Assembly (NCBI GenBank): GCA_045593005.1
Contig: JAZNVV010000069.1
Location: forward strand, 1 to 31,614
Length of the DNA stretch: 31,614 nt
Origin: UBA11475 sp045593005
GTDB taxonomy: Bacteria; Bacillota; Clostridia; Christensenellales; Borkfalkiaceae
Reading direction: 5' to 3'
The notes beneath the pieces are model-generated. The model was not told where the DNA came from, searched no databases, and saw only the letters and a list, made by a program, of their open reading frames with translations. Shown piece after piece: positions 16,462 through 24,970 of the stretch. The translations under genes were made by a program, and so were the position numbers. How positions within the stretch are numbered: the stretch's first letter is position 1; each line of letters starts with the position of its first letter.

Positions 16462-18021
16462 TTATGCTTCAACAAGTTCAGCCTTTTTTTCTTCAATTTC
16501 AAGTTCGTCAGCATTACAACCTGTTTCAGTATTTCTAAAGAAGATAAAGTATACTGCTACACCGATTGCTAATAATACTACGCTTGCACCGATTACCCAC
16601 CAGTAATGAGCGCCTTCCGACTGAATTTTGCCGATAATACCTGCAACTTCAAGCGTTAAGATTAAGAGAGGTGTAACGTACTTAACCATAATCGCAAAGA
16701 ACTTACCGAATTTACCGAGTTGTAAACCGTCGTCTTCAAGCGTTCTTAAAGTGTTGAACGGATTAAGTCTAGCCTTAAACGCACCCTTGTCGATAAACCA
16801 ACCGAGAACCATACAGCTAAGGAACGCGCCAACCGGCATAAGTACGGTGTTAGTCATTTCGTCAAGGAAAGTAAGAATATCAAACCCAAACACTAAAATC
16901 TTACCGTCAAATGCCCCACCTACCGACCAAGCAATAGGAAGTGAAATGATAAAGCAAGCAGCAGCAAGAACTAAAGTAGCCTTCTTTCTTGCAATTTTGA
17001 ACTTTTGAATGATAAACTGCGTAGCAACTTCTAAAAGTGAGATAACTGAAGTGAGCGCTGCAATTACAACCATTACGAAGAATAAGAAAGATACTACTTG
17101 ACCAAATGCGCCAAGGCTTTCAAATACTAATGGTAAAGTCTGGTACATAAGACCAACGCCACCAAGTGATAAAGTACCGTTTTCGCCAAAAGCGTTAGGG
17201 TCGAAGTGACCGATTGATGAGAAGATTGCAAGACCAGCGATAAGCGCTACAAGTGTATCGAAAATACAAATCATCATAGCAGATTTGCCGATTTTGATTT
17301 CTTCACCAGTATAAGAGCCGTAAGCAATCATAATACCCATACCTAAAGATAATGAGTAGAAAGCTTGACCCATTGCTGCTATAACGCCGTCAAAACCAAG
17401 TGCTGAAAAGTCTGGGTTTAAGTAAAAATCAAGACCTGCACCAACACCTTCACCAAGTGTGAGAGAATAAATTGCAATTAAAACTACAATAATAAAGAGC
17501 GCTGGCATAAGAACTTTAGACGCCTTTTCAATACCCTCTTTAACACCTGCCATAATAACTACTGCTGCAAGCACTAAAAAGATGAGCGTATAGAAAACAG
17601 GTTCAAATGGATTAGATATAAACGCACCGAAAGAGTTTGCGTTGTTAGCAGCGCCAACTGCTTGGAAAGAGTTCGATGCAAATCTAACCGTCCAACCACC
17701 TAATACCGAATAGTAACAAATAATAAGTGTTGGAATAATGATTGCTAAAAATCCTACCCAACCGAAGTTTTTGTTTACTTTTTTGAATGCTGAAATTGTG
17801 TTTGCTTGCGAACGCTTGCCTAAATAAATTTCAGCAATCATAGCGATTGAGCCGATAAATAATACGCATAAAATATATACGATTACAAACGCTGCGCCAC
17901 CATAAGCTGCCGTTTTATACGGAAAGCCCCATAAGTTACCAAGACCAACCGCAGAGCCAGCAGCAGCAAGAATAAATCCTATACTGCTTGCAAAACCATT
18001 TTTCTTTTTTGCTGTTCCCAT
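16462..18021 (-). CDS. Neurotransmitter:sodium symporter (NSS/SNF) family transporter
   Basis: A 519-residue, multi-spanning membrane protein of the LeuT-fold NSS family, which moves amino acids or related amines into the cell with sodium. The family signature in TM1 is clear: GFILAAAGSAVGLGNLWGFPY (residues 16-36), with the unwound substrate/Na+ region at SAVGLGN. About 12 hydrophobic segments follow, then a short charged C-terminus. Bacterial members include tryptophan and leucine transporters; the substrate here cannot be read from sequence. AGGAG lies 6 bases before the ATG. It is a single-gene unit between two terminators; a hairpin in its leader is described separately. Confidence 0.92.
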   Translation of the reverse strand: MGTAKKKNGFASSIGFILAAAGSAVGLGNLWGFPYKTAAYGGAAFVIVYILCVLFIGSIAMIAEIYLGKRSQANTISAFKKVNKNFGWVGFLAIIIPTLIICYYSVLGGWTVRFASNSFQAVGAANNANSFGAFISNPFEPVFYTLIFLVLAAVVIMAGVKEGIEKASKVLMPALFIIVVLIAIYSLTLGEGVGAGLDFYLNPDFSALGFDGVIAAMGQAFYSLSLGMGIMIAYGSYTGEEIKIGKSAMMICIFDTLVALIAGLAIFSSIGHFDPNAFGENGTLSLGGVGLMYQTLPLVFESLGAFGQVVSFLFFVMVVIAALTSVISLLEVATQFIIQKFKIARKKATLVLAAACFIISLPIAWSVGGAFDGKILVFGFDILTFLDEMTNTVLMPVGAFLSCMVLGWFIDKGAFKARLNPFNTLRTLEDDGLQLGKFGKFFAIMVKYVTPLLILTLEVAGIIGKIQSEGAHYWWVIGASVVLLAIGVAVYFIFFRNTETGCNADELEIEEKKAELVEA

Positions 18022-18063
18022 ATTAATCTCCTAAAAAAATTTTCTTCTAATAATAAAAGAAAT

Positions 18064-18092
18064 GGTAGAATGTCACATTCGACAATCCTACC
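18064..18092 (-). promoter_or_regulatory. Hairpin in the NSS symporter leader
   Basis: GGTAG (minus strand, from 18092) pairs with CTACC (to 18064). The pairing continues inward to about 11 bp with one bulged base and one G-U around a 6-base loop. It lies 43 bases upstream of the ATG. There is no T tract, and no clear promoter was found for this gene, so the element may be an operator or a leader structure. Confidence 0.35.
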
Positions 18093-18115
18093 CTTCCTAT
18101 AAATATTGAATGCCG

Positions 18116-18139
18116 AAAAATACGCTTAATAGTAAGCGT
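18116..18139 (-). terminator. Terminator of the DUF177-rpmF operon
   Basis: On the minus strand ACGCTTA (18139-18133) pairs with TAAGCGT (18128-18122) around a 4-base loop, followed by A and then five T. It begins 12 bases after the rpmF stop codon. The plus strand also runs into TTTT. Confidence 0.75.
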
Positions 18140-18151
18140 TTTAACTATGAA

Positions 18152-18343
18152 TTAGTCGTTCTTTTCAGCCTTTTTCGCAACAACTTCTCTACCGTTGTAG
18201 TAACCGCAGTTTTTGCAAACTCTGTGTGGAGTAGTAAGTTCGTGACACTGTGGGCATTCAACTAAAGTTGCTTTTGGTGCCTTAAAGTTTGCGAATCTTG
18301 TATTTGTTCTCTGTTTAGAAGTCTTACTTTTTTGTACTGCCAT
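18152..18343 (-). CDS. rpmF: 50S ribosomal protein L32
   Basis: The 63-residue basic protein begins MAVQKSKTSKQRTNTRFANFK, typical of L32. The zinc-binding pattern is the full four-cysteine form, CPQCH then CKNCGYYNG, so this is the zinc-containing rather than the zinc-free paralogue. It follows the DUF177 gene by 42 bases, an arrangement found widely in bacteria (yceD-rpmF). A terminator follows. Confidence 0.97.
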   Translation of the reverse strand: MAVQKSKTSKQRTNTRFANFKAPKATLVECPQCHELTTPHRVCKNCGYYNGREVVAKKAEKND

Positions 18344-18385
18344 TGTAGTTTACCTTTCCTTTTTTATTTGTATTGTAGCAACCGA

Positions 18386-18790
18386 CTAAAATTCCATTTT
18401 ACCTATGCCTTTGCAGTCTTCACCACAAACGAAATTTATGGGCATATTCAACGTAATTTCGTCAACAATAAGTTTAGTTAAATCGATTGCGTCGCTTTTT
18501 ATGATATAACCGTATTCATTTTCTTGCGAAAATTCCTGCTCAAAATCAATGACGTAGTCGCGCGCTGTTTCCGTTAAACAACTTGTACATTCACCTTTAA
18601 GTGAGAAAAATACTTCACCCGAAACGACGGCTTGCCTTGTACCAGTTAAATACACCGTGCAAGACACCTTTACCGGCGCTACTATCGCAACGTTAGGAAT
18701 ATCGCATAAATCGCCTTCTGGGTAAAAATCAAAATCGTAATCGCTTTCAGTTTTTCCACGAAGTCTAATTTCTTTTAGATTTATAATCAT
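18386..18790 (-). CDS. DUF177 / YceD family protein (large-subunit rRNA accumulation)
   Basis: A 134-residue protein of the YceD/DUF177 family (YlbN in Bacillus), associated with 23S rRNA accumulation and nearly always encoded upstream of rpmF. The family cysteines are present: GECTSCL in the middle and CGEDCKGIG at the C-terminus. The predicted transcript starts only about 16 bases before the ATG, and no ribosome binding site is visible in that leader. The start is kept because MIINLKEIRLRG fits the family N-terminus. Confidence 0.88.
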   Translation of the reverse strand: MIINLKEIRLRGKTESDYDFDFYPEGDLCDIPNVAIVAPVKVSCTVYLTGTRQAVVSGEVFFSLKGECTSCLTETARDYVIDFEQEFSQENEYGYIIKSDAIDLTKLIVDEITLNMPINFVCGEDCKGIGKMEF

Positions 18791-18812
18791 AATTCTATAT
18801 TATAGCCTATCA

Positions 18813-18841
18813 AGTATATACTATTTGCATAACCTTGTCAA
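18813..18841 (-). promoter_or_regulatory. Sigma-A promoter for DUF177-rpmF
   Basis: On the minus strand TTGACA (18841-18836), a 17-base spacer and TATACT (18818-18813) form a strong promoter 23 bases from the start codon. A small inverted repeat (GTCAA/TTGAC) overlaps the -35 and could be an operator. Confidence 0.82.
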
Positions 18842-18919
18842 CTTTTTGACGGGGTTTTTATTCTTTTTTTGGGGAATTTTTCCTTTTTTTTGCCCGTAAA
18901 TCAGGCTAAAACGACCTTT

Positions 18920-20113
18920 TTACTTTCCAAATACAAGCACTTTTGTATCTCTTGCAATAACAAGTTCTTCATTTGTAGGGATAACGAGGACTTTTACCTT
19001 ACCACCCTTTGCCGTTATGTCGTGAATACCTGGCTTGCGAAGAGCATTTTCTTCTTTATCAATTTCTACGCCAAGATATTCTAAACCGTCGCAAATTTCT
19101 GCACGCATTTTACCGTTATTTTCACCGATACCAGCCGTAAATACAAGTACGTCTATACCACCCATAGCAGCGCTGTATGCACCGATATACTTTTTAACGC
19201 CGTAAATGAACATATTAATTGCAAGTGCAGCTTTTTCGTCGCCTTTTACTCTTGCAGCGTCAAGGTCTCTGAAATCGCTTGAAACTTCGCTTATACCTGC
19301 AACACCAGACTTTTTGTTTAACATATTCAACACTTCGTGAACGTTCTTGCCTGTCTTGTCGCAAATATATTCGACTACTGCAGCATCAATATCACCTGAA
19401 CGCGTACCCATAGGAACGCCTGCAAGTGGGGTTAAGCCCATTGACGTATCAATACACTTTCCATCTTTAACGGCTGCCATTGAAGATCCGTTACCAAGGT
19501 GACAGGTTACAATTTTTAAACCACTCTTGCCCACGTAATTTATTGCTTCTTGCGAAACGTATTTGTGGCTACTGCCGTGGAAACCGTAACGACGGATTTT
19601 GTAGTTACTATAAAATTCTGTAGGAATTGCATATCTATATGCATAGTCAGGCATTGTTAAGTGGAAAGTCGTATCAAAAACACCGACCATAGGTGTATTT
19701 GGCATAAGTTCACGACAAGCATATACGCCCGTTAAATTTGCCCTTTGGTGAAGTGGACCAAGATCTACGTTGCTCTCACAAATAGCCAAAGTTTCTTCGT
19801 TTAATACAACTGACTGTGTTAAACTTTCGCCACTATGAAGAATTCTATGACCTACGGCGTCAATTTCATCCATTGACTTAATTACACCGATTTTTTCGTC
19901 AACAAGCGTATTTAAGACAAGGCTAATCGCCTCTTTATGCGTAGGCATTTCAGCAACGATTTCAACTTCCTTTCCGTTTGCTTTATGCGTAAGATTTGAA
20001 CCATCTATACCTATTCTTTCACAACAACCTTTTGCGATTGCTTGTTCCGTTTCCATATCCATAAGTTGATATTTGAGGGAAGAACTACCAGCGTTAAGCA
20101 CTAAAATTTTCAT
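18920..20113 (-). CDS. ackA: Acetate kinase
   Basis: AckA converts acetyl phosphate and ADP to acetate and ATP in fermentation. The ATG at 20113 (MKILVLNAGSSSLKYQL) gives 397 residues, the family size, with GGAGA 7 bases upstream; an in-frame start at 20194 would lie inside pta and is rejected. Acetokinase motifs are visible: NAGSSSLKYQL at the N-terminus, GVFDTTFH, GSSHKYVSQEA, HLGNGSS, GTRSGDIDA, TAGIGENN and the C-terminal PTNEELVIARDT. It follows pta by 29 bases, so the two form one operon. No typical intrinsic terminator follows: a GCCTG/CGGGC stem at 18892-18906 lacks a T tract on this strand. Confidence 0.97.
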   Translation of the reverse strand: MKILVLNAGSSSLKYQLMDMETEQAIAKGCCERIGIDGSNLTHKANGKEVEIVAEMPTHKEAISLVLNTLVDEKIGVIKSMDEIDAVGHRILHSGESLTQSVVLNEETLAICESNVDLGPLHQRANLTGVYACRELMPNTPMVGVFDTTFHLTMPDYAYRYAIPTEFYSNYKIRRYGFHGSSHKYVSQEAINYVGKSGLKIVTCHLGNGSSMAAVKDGKCIDTSMGLTPLAGVPMGTRSGDIDAAVVEYICDKTGKNVHEVLNMLNKKSGVAGISEVSSDFRDLDAARVKGDEKAALAINMFIYGVKKYIGAYSAAMGGIDVLVFTAGIGENNGKMRAEICDGLEYLGVEIDKEENALRKPGIHDITAKGGKVKVLVIPTNEELVIARDTKVLVFGK

Positions 20114-20142
20114 ATCTATATCTCCAAAAAATTTTTCGTAAA

Positions 20143-21162
20143 TTACTGCAAGCAAGTGATAGCAACCGTTGCGACTATATCTTCCATATGACAACCACGA
20201 GATAAGTCGTTGATAGGTTTATCAAAGCCTTGACAAATAGGGCCGATTGCTTGGAAACCACCTAAACGTTCAACAAGTTTATAGCCGATATTACCTGCGT
20301 CAAGGTCAGGGAAAATGAGAACGTTAGCCTGTCCGGCAACTTCCGAACCCGGCGCTTTAAGTTTAGCAACTGATGAAACAAGCGCAGCGTCTAACTGCAA
20401 TTCGCCTTCTGCCTTAACGTTAGGTGCGATTTCTTTAAACAAATTAAATGCTGAAACTACTTTATCTACGTCAGCGTGTTTAGCCGAACCTTTTGACGAA
20501 TGTGAAAGGAAGGCAACTTTAGGTTCGATACCTGCAATAGCCACAGCGCTTTCAGCAGACGACTGCGCAATGTATGCAAGTTCTGAACTGCTTGGATTTT
20601 GGTTAAGACCACAATCGGCAAAAATGAAACAACCGTCCTTACAATATTGATTGCCACCTTCAGGTGCAATCATTAAAAAGTAGCACGATACAAGTTTTGT
20701 ACCAGCTTTTGTTTTGATAACTTGAAGACCAGGTCTTAAAGTGTTAGCAGTTGAGTGGCAAGCCCCTGAAACCATGCCGTCAGCGTCGCCAGCTTTTATC
20801 ATAAGCGCGCCGAACATAGTATAATCTTTTAAGATATTAGCCTTTGCGTCTGATACTTCAGCAAATTCAGGCAAGCCTGTCTTTTTATTTATTTTACCTG
20901 CTCTTAATTTGAATAAAAGTTCAGCATATTTTTCTGAATTTTCACAAGTTTTAGGATCTAAAACGGTTACGCCAGTAAGGTCGAGCGTAGGATTTGCGTT
21001 TTTAATTTCTTCTTCATTACCTAAAAGAATAATTTTAGCTAGGCCTTGTTTAACGACTTCACAAGCGGCTTCAACAACTCTTTTATCTTCACCTTCTGGT
21101 AAAACAATCGTTTTGCCAAGTTTTTTTGCTTTTGCATAAATTTCGTCTAAAACTTTTGACAT
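20143..21162 (-). CDS. pta: Phosphate acetyltransferase
   Basis: Pta converts acetyl-CoA and phosphate to acetyl phosphate, feeding AckA. It has 339 residues, the short single-domain form without the N-terminal regulatory domain of enterobacterial Pta. Family stretches are LPEGEDKRVVEAA (20-32), KAGDADGMVSGACHSTANTLRPGL, LSHSSKGSAKH and the C-terminal FPDLDAGNIGYKLVERLGG, then GPICQGFDKPINDLSRG. The start has AAGGAG 6 bases upstream. It has a good promoter and a leader of about 120 bases with a hairpin near its 5' end. Confidence 0.97.
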   Translation of the reverse strand: MSKVLDEIYAKAKKLGKTIVLPEGEDKRVVEAACEVVKQGLAKIILLGNEEEIKNANPTLDLTGVTVLDPKTCENSEKYAELLFKLRAGKINKKTGLPEFAEVSDAKANILKDYTMFGALMIKAGDADGMVSGACHSTANTLRPGLQVIKTKAGTKLVSCYFLMIAPEGGNQYCKDGCFIFADCGLNQNPSSSELAYIAQSSAESAVAIAGIEPKVAFLSHSSKGSAKHADVDKVVSAFNLFKEIAPNVKAEGELQLDAALVSSVAKLKAPGSEVAGQANVLIFPDLDAGNIGYKLVERLGGFQAIGPICQGFDKPINDLSRGCHMEDIVATVAITCLQ

Positions 21163-21251
21163 AATCTTCTCCTTGTCTCCATTATAAACCGAATTAAACT
21201 AAAAAACGCTCAAATCGCTTTATTATTTTTCAAAAATGTTGTATATTTAAA

Positions 21252-21277
21252 TGGTAACGGAAATAATACCTTTACCA
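21252..21277 (-). promoter_or_regulatory. Hairpin in the pta leader
   Basis: TGGTAACGG (21252-21260) pairs with CCTTTACCA (21269-21277) over 8 of 9 positions around an 8-base loop. It begins about 7 bases after the predicted pta start, so it is another 5'-proximal stem like those of tuf and rpsL. No T tract follows. Confidence 0.4.
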
Positions 21278-21290
21278 CTAATGCTGTACA

Positions 21291-21319
21291 ATTATAACTC
21301 ATTTTAAAAAAAACTGCAA
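21291..21319 (-). promoter_or_regulatory. Sigma-A promoter for pta-ackA
   Basis: On the minus strand TTGCAG (21319-21314), a 17-base spacer and TATAAT (21296-21291) form a good promoter, with a start near 21284. Confidence 0.78.
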
Positions 21320-21370
21320 GGGTTTATCGGGTATTATTAAATAAATATTTAAATTTATTATGAGGTCAAA

Positions 21371-22543
21371 ATGAAGATTTGCGCAATCATTGCCGAATAT
21401 AACCCTTTTCATAACGGACACTTAAGGCAAATAAATTTTGTGAAGAATAATTTAGACTGTGATAAACTACTCGTTATAATGAGTGGGAATTTTACACAGC
21501 GTGGTGAAAACGCCGTTATGGACAAGTTTACAAGGGCAACTCACGCCATAAAGGCTGGCGCTGATATGGTTATTGAACTTCCCACCGTTTTTGCAACTGC
21601 TAATGCAGAGATTTTTGCAACTGGCGCTGTGAAAATTTTAAACGACTTAAACTGCGTTGATAAACTTTGTTTTGGTGTGGAAAGTGGCGAACTTTCCGAC
21701 TATATTTGTGGGGCAAGGGCTATGCTTAACGAAAGTAAACAGTTGCGCCAACTTATTAAAGAGGAACTTGAAACGGGTGTTTCGCACGCAAAGGCGCGTT
21801 TTAACGCTATAAAAAGGGCTGGCATTGCCGATTTAAGTGAAGAAATTATATCTTCGCCTAACAATATTTTGGGGTTAGAGTATGCAAAGGCTAAACTTAA
21901 ACTTTCTTCCCCGATAGAACTTGTGCCTATGCGCCGTGACGGCGACCATAATTCTACCACTCTTTTTAAAGGCATAACTTCAGCGTCAAGTATAAGGGAG
22001 CAACTTAAAATAAAAAAAATAGGCAAATTAAAAAGTAACGTTCCACCGTTCGTTTTTAACGATTTACCTGCCACTCCGTACGATTTTACACAACTTTTAA
22101 TGGCTCAAATTTATAAAAACACGGCAGAGGAAATTTCGCAAATTTGCGATTGCACTGAGGGGCTTGAAAATAGAATTAAAGCACTTACAAAAGACAATAC
22201 TTCCCTTTCCTCTGCTCTTGATAAAATAACGACAAAACGTTACACTTATGCAAGGGTGAAACGAATTATAACGGCAAATCTTTTAGGCATTACGGAAAAA
22301 CTTATCTTTAAAGCACTTGACGGCGACCTATACTGCAAAATCCTTGCCGTTAAAGAAAGTTCAAAAGATTTGATTACTTATATGTGCAACAACAGCAATA
22401 TCCCCGTTCTAACAAGAAAGAAAGACTATGCTGAAGTCAAAAAAATAGGCGTTGAGGTTTTGAAAAAAGACGAACTTGCAAACGACCTTATGAACCTTGT
22501 TTCAGGGAAAAAACAAAACGAATATCAAATGATTATTGTATAA
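21371..22543 (+). CDS. tmcAL: tRNA(Met) cytidine acetate ligase
   Basis: TmcAL (YlbM in Bacillus) activates acetate with ATP to acetyl-AMP and transfers the acetyl group to C34 of elongator tRNA-Met, giving ac4C. The 390-residue protein opens with the nucleotidyltransferase fold and HIGH-like motif (AEYNPFHNGH, residues 8-17), followed by VIMSGNFTQRGE and the family stretches SSPNNILGLEYAKA and SASSIRE. GAGG lies 5 bases before the ATG. It diverges from pta-ackA across 208 bases. Acetate is both the product of that operon and the substrate of this enzyme. Its stop codon runs into the terminator stem. Confidence 0.92.
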   Translation: MKICAIIAEYNPFHNGHLRQINFVKNNLDCDKLLVIMSGNFTQRGENAVMDKFTRATHAIKAGADMVIELPTVFATANAEIFATGAVKILNDLNCVDKLCFGVESGELSDYICGARAMLNESKQLRQLIKEELETGVSHAKARFNAIKRAGIADLSEEIISSPNNILGLEYAKAKLKLSSPIELVPMRRDGDHNSTTLFKGITSASSIREQLKIKKIGKLKSNVPPFVFNDLPATPYDFTQLLMAQIYKNTAEEISQICDCTEGLENRIKALTKDNTSLSSALDKITTKRYTYARVKRIITANLLGITEKLIFKALDGDLYCKILAVKESSKDLITYMCNNSNIPVLTRKKDYAEVKKIGVEVLKKDELANDLMNLVSGKKQNEYQMIIV

Positions 22544-22571
22544 AAAACGCACCAGTTTTGGTGCGTTTTTT
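22542..22571. terminator. Bidirectional terminator between tmcAL and rarA
   Basis: AAAAAACGCACC (22542-22553) pairs perfectly with GGTGCGTTTTTT (22560-22571) around a 6-base loop. Both strands end in six T. The left arm begins in the tmcAL stop codon. Confidence 0.93.
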
Positions 22572-22634
22572 ATTGTTTTGATTAAATTATATAACACCAT
22601 TTGGCACGTTTTGACAATACCGTTACGGGTGTTT

Positions 22635-23942
22635 TTATTCCATACCCTTTTCTTTACGGATTTCTTTGACACGCTTTTCAAACCCGTTATCAAGTGGTTT
22701 ATAATACACCCTGCCGACAAGTTCATCCGGTAAATATTGTTGCTTTACCCAACCACCGTACAGGTGTGGATATTTATATTCTGCTGATTTATTTTTGTCT
22801 TCATAACTTGCGTAGACGGAATTTTTTAAGTGGCTTGGCACGGTGTCAGCCCTGACGGTTTTAGCGTCTTTTTGCGCGTTTTCCATAGCAATAATAGTTG
22901 AATTAGATTTAGGCGCTTCACACACGTAAATAACGGCGTTTGATAGTGGTATAAGACCTTCGGGCAAGCCTAAATTTTGAAAAGCCGTGAGCGCAGAAGT
23001 CGCAACGACAAGAGCCATAGGATCTGCCATACCGACGTCCTCCGACGAATGCACGACTAAACGCCTTGCTAAAAGCAACGGGTCGCATCCACCTGCTATT
23101 AGACGGTGCATATAATATAGCGCTGCGTCGCTATCACTACCCCTTAAACTTTTACAAAAAGCCGATAACATATCGTAGTATAATTGTTCGTCAAAAGATA
23201 ACTGCTTTTGCTGTATACTCTCTTCTGCATCTTTAAGCGTTACGACAATTTTTCCACTAGATAAAGGATTTGTCGTTAAAACGGCAAGTTCAAGGGCGTT
23301 AAGTGCCACTCTCAAATCCCCTGCTGAAACTTCTGCTAAATGGTCTAATGCAGACGGTTCAACTTCAAGGTCAAGATTGCCAAGCCCCCTTTCTTTGTCG
23401 ATAAGCGCTTTATTTAGCGCCTTTAATACGTCGTTTTTAGTTAATCTTTTAAGTTCAAAAACCCTGCATCTTGAAACGATAGCAGGCGTCATTGACGCGT
23501 ATGGATTTACGGTTGTAGAACCTATAAATATAACGTCGCCTTGTTCAATAGACGGCAATAAACTGTCCGACTGCGTCTTGTTAAAACGGTGACATTCGTC
23601 AAGTAAAAGATAAGTCTTTTTGCCGTACATTTTTTTGTTCATACGGGCTTCTTCAACAACCTTTTTAACGTCGGCAACACCACTATTTACGGCATTAAGT
23701 TTTACAAAATTACCGTCCGTACCGTTTGCAATAATATTAGCAAGCGTAGTTTTGCCACAGCCGGGTGGCCCCCAAAAAATACAACTACCTAAACGGTCAA
23801 GCTTGATTGCACGGCGCAATAAACTTGTTTCAGAAACAATATGCTCTTGCCCAAAAAACTCGTTTAAATTACGGGCGCGCATACGCTCTGCAAGGGGAAT
23901 TGTTGAATTGTCTTTTTTATTAACTAAATCAAATAAATCCAT
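22635..23942 (-). CDS. rarA: Replication-associated recombination protein A (RarA/MgsA AAA+ ATPase)
   Basis: RarA is a clamp-loader-like AAA+ ATPase that acts at stalled replication forks. The 435-residue protein has Walker A GPPGCGKTT (58-66), a Walker B region LLLDECHRF (112-120; family members usually read DEIHRF), the sensor stretch FIGSTTVNPY and arginine-finger region IVSRCRVFEL, then the C-terminal tetramerisation domain with GGCDPLLLARRLVVHSSEDVG and HLYGGWVKQQYLP. No ribosome binding site precedes the ATG: the predicted transcription start falls on or next to it, suggesting a leaderless mRNA. It shares an 80-base divergent region with the YlbJ-like gene. Confidence 0.94.
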   Translation of the reverse strand: MDLFDLVNKKDNSTIPLAERMRARNLNEFFGQEHIVSETSLLRRAIKLDRLGSCIFWGPPGCGKTTLANIIANGTDGNFVKLNAVNSGVADVKKVVEEARMNKKMYGKKTYLLLDECHRFNKTQSDSLLPSIEQGDVIFIGSTTVNPYASMTPAIVSRCRVFELKRLTKNDVLKALNKALIDKERGLGNLDLEVEPSALDHLAEVSAGDLRVALNALELAVLTTNPLSSGKIVVTLKDAEESIQQKQLSFDEQLYYDMLSAFCKSLRGSDSDAALYYMHRLIAGGCDPLLLARRLVVHSSEDVGMADPMALVVATSALTAFQNLGLPEGLIPLSNAVIYVCEAPKSNSTIIAMENAQKDAKTVRADTVPSHLKNSVYASYEDKNKSAEYKYPHLYGGWVKQQYLPDELVGRVYYKPLDNGFEKRVKEIRKEKGME

Positions 23943-23948
23943 ACGATT

Positions 23949-23977
23949 ATTTTAACATATAACAAAGTAATTTTCAA
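23949..23977 (-). promoter_or_regulatory. Promoter for rarA (leaderless)
   Basis: On the minus strand TTGAAA (23977-23972), a 17-base spacer and TAAAAT (23954-23949) are followed by 6 bases and then the rarA ATG. The predicted start coincides with the start codon. Confidence 0.7.
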
Positions 23978-23985
23978 GCGCTTAT

Positions 23986-24013
23986 TTGTAATAATAAATA
24001 GAATTCATAATAT
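23986..24013 (+). promoter_or_regulatory. Promoter for the YlbJ-like gene (near-leaderless)
   Basis: TTGTAA (23986-23991), a 16-base spacer and TAATAT (24008-24013) point rightwards, predicting a start about 3 bases before the ATG at 24023. Its -35 lies 8 bases from that of the rarA promoter, with the palindrome AAGCGCTT (23976-23983) at the boundary. Confidence 0.5.
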
Positions 24014-24022
24014 AAATTTATT

Positions 24023-24970
24023 ATGAACACCACTCTAACTTATAAACGAACTATAAAAACTTTTATAGGTATATTCGCCTGCCTATACATAGTCTTTTTT
24101 ATGCTGTTTGGAGAAACTGCTTTAACTGCATCAAAAGAAGGTTTGGCAGTATTTCACGCTACCGTTCTACCGGCAATTCTACCATTTGGCATTGCTATAG
24201 CCTTTTTGCGCTACACCTTTTTGCCTGAAATTGACTACCTATTATCGCCCGTAAAAAAAAGACTTAACCTATCTCAAACAGGGCTTGTTTCAACTTTTTT
24301 CGGCGTACTTTCCGGTTACCCTGTCGGAACTAAAACTGCCGTTACTGCATTTAAAAACGGCAAGATAGACGGGCGTGAACTTTTTTTAATTGTTTCACTA
24401 ACGGCGTTACCGTCCCCACTACTAACCGTTACTTGTATAGGAAAATTCGGTTATAAAAGCCTTTGCGTGGGCGTGATAATGTTTTTATCTCAAGTTTTGG
24501 CAACAACGCTTGCGTATAAATTTTTTGCATCTAAAAAGACCAAAATTTTACCACTATTAAATGAAAAGCCTATAAACTTTAGCGAGTACGTTTTTGCAAA
24601 TTGTTCGGCAATAGCAGTTTCGGCGTCATTGACAATATTTTTTTATACAGTCGTTTATATTGCTTTTTCTTTTTTTTCTTTAAACGAAGTTTTAGATAAC
24701 GCACTTATTATAAGTTTTTTTTCAGGTTTAATCGAAACAAATTACGGATGTAACGTAATAACGCTTGTAATTAGCCCTACTTCCGTTGCGATATGTAATT
24801 TTATACTGACGCTTGGTGGGTTGCCTATACTTTTGCAAAACTATATCTACTTAAAAGAAATAAAAATAAGGACCGTAAAGTTTTTTAAATTTAAACTTTT
24901 ACAGTCCCTGTTTTGTTTTATTGTTACTTTTTTGTCAATTTCTCTTTTTTATTATCTACCACTACTTTAA
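24023..24970 (+). CDS. YlbJ-like integral membrane protein
   Basis: A 315-residue membrane protein with about 8 hydrophobic segments. The central motif SGYPVGTKTAVTAFKNGKI (residues 96-114) is characteristic of the YlbJ family (nucleoside-recognition/Gate fold), whose Bacillus member is a sporulation integral membrane protein. It is about 90 residues shorter than the Bacillus protein, mainly by a compact C-terminal half. No ribosome binding site is seen. The last 47 bases overlap the end of the convergent rsmD-coaD gene. Its position near rsmD, coaD and tmcAL matches the Bacillus ylb cluster and supports the call. Whether this organism sporulates cannot be told from one gene. Confidence 0.75.
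   Translation: MNTTLTYKRTIKTFIGIFACLYIVFFMLFGETALTASKEGLAVFHATVLPAILPFGIAIAFLRYTFLPEIDYLLSPVKKRLNLSQTGLVSTFFGVLSGYPVGTKTAVTAFKNGKIDGRELFLIVSLTALPSPLLTVTCIGKFGYKSLCVGVIMFLSQVLATTLAYKFFASKKTKILPLLNEKPINFSEYVFANCSAIAVSASLTIFFYTVVYIAFSFFSLNEVLDNALIISFFSGLIETNYGCNVITLVISPTSVAICNFILTLGGLPILLQNYIYLKEIKIRTVKFFKFKLLQSLFCFIVTFLSISLFYYLPLL

Noticed and set aside
18891..18907. Intrinsic terminator for ackA
   Set aside because: The GCCTG/CGGGC stem is short and is followed by A rather than T on the ackA strand.
20114..20194. Extended N-terminus for ackA
   Set aside because: It would overlap the end of pta with unrelated residues; the ATG at 20113 fits acetate kinase and has its own ribosome binding site.
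23972..23985. Catabolite-response (cre) site at the AAGCGCTT palindrome
   Set aside because: Only the central part matches the cre consensus; the outer TG and CA positions do not.
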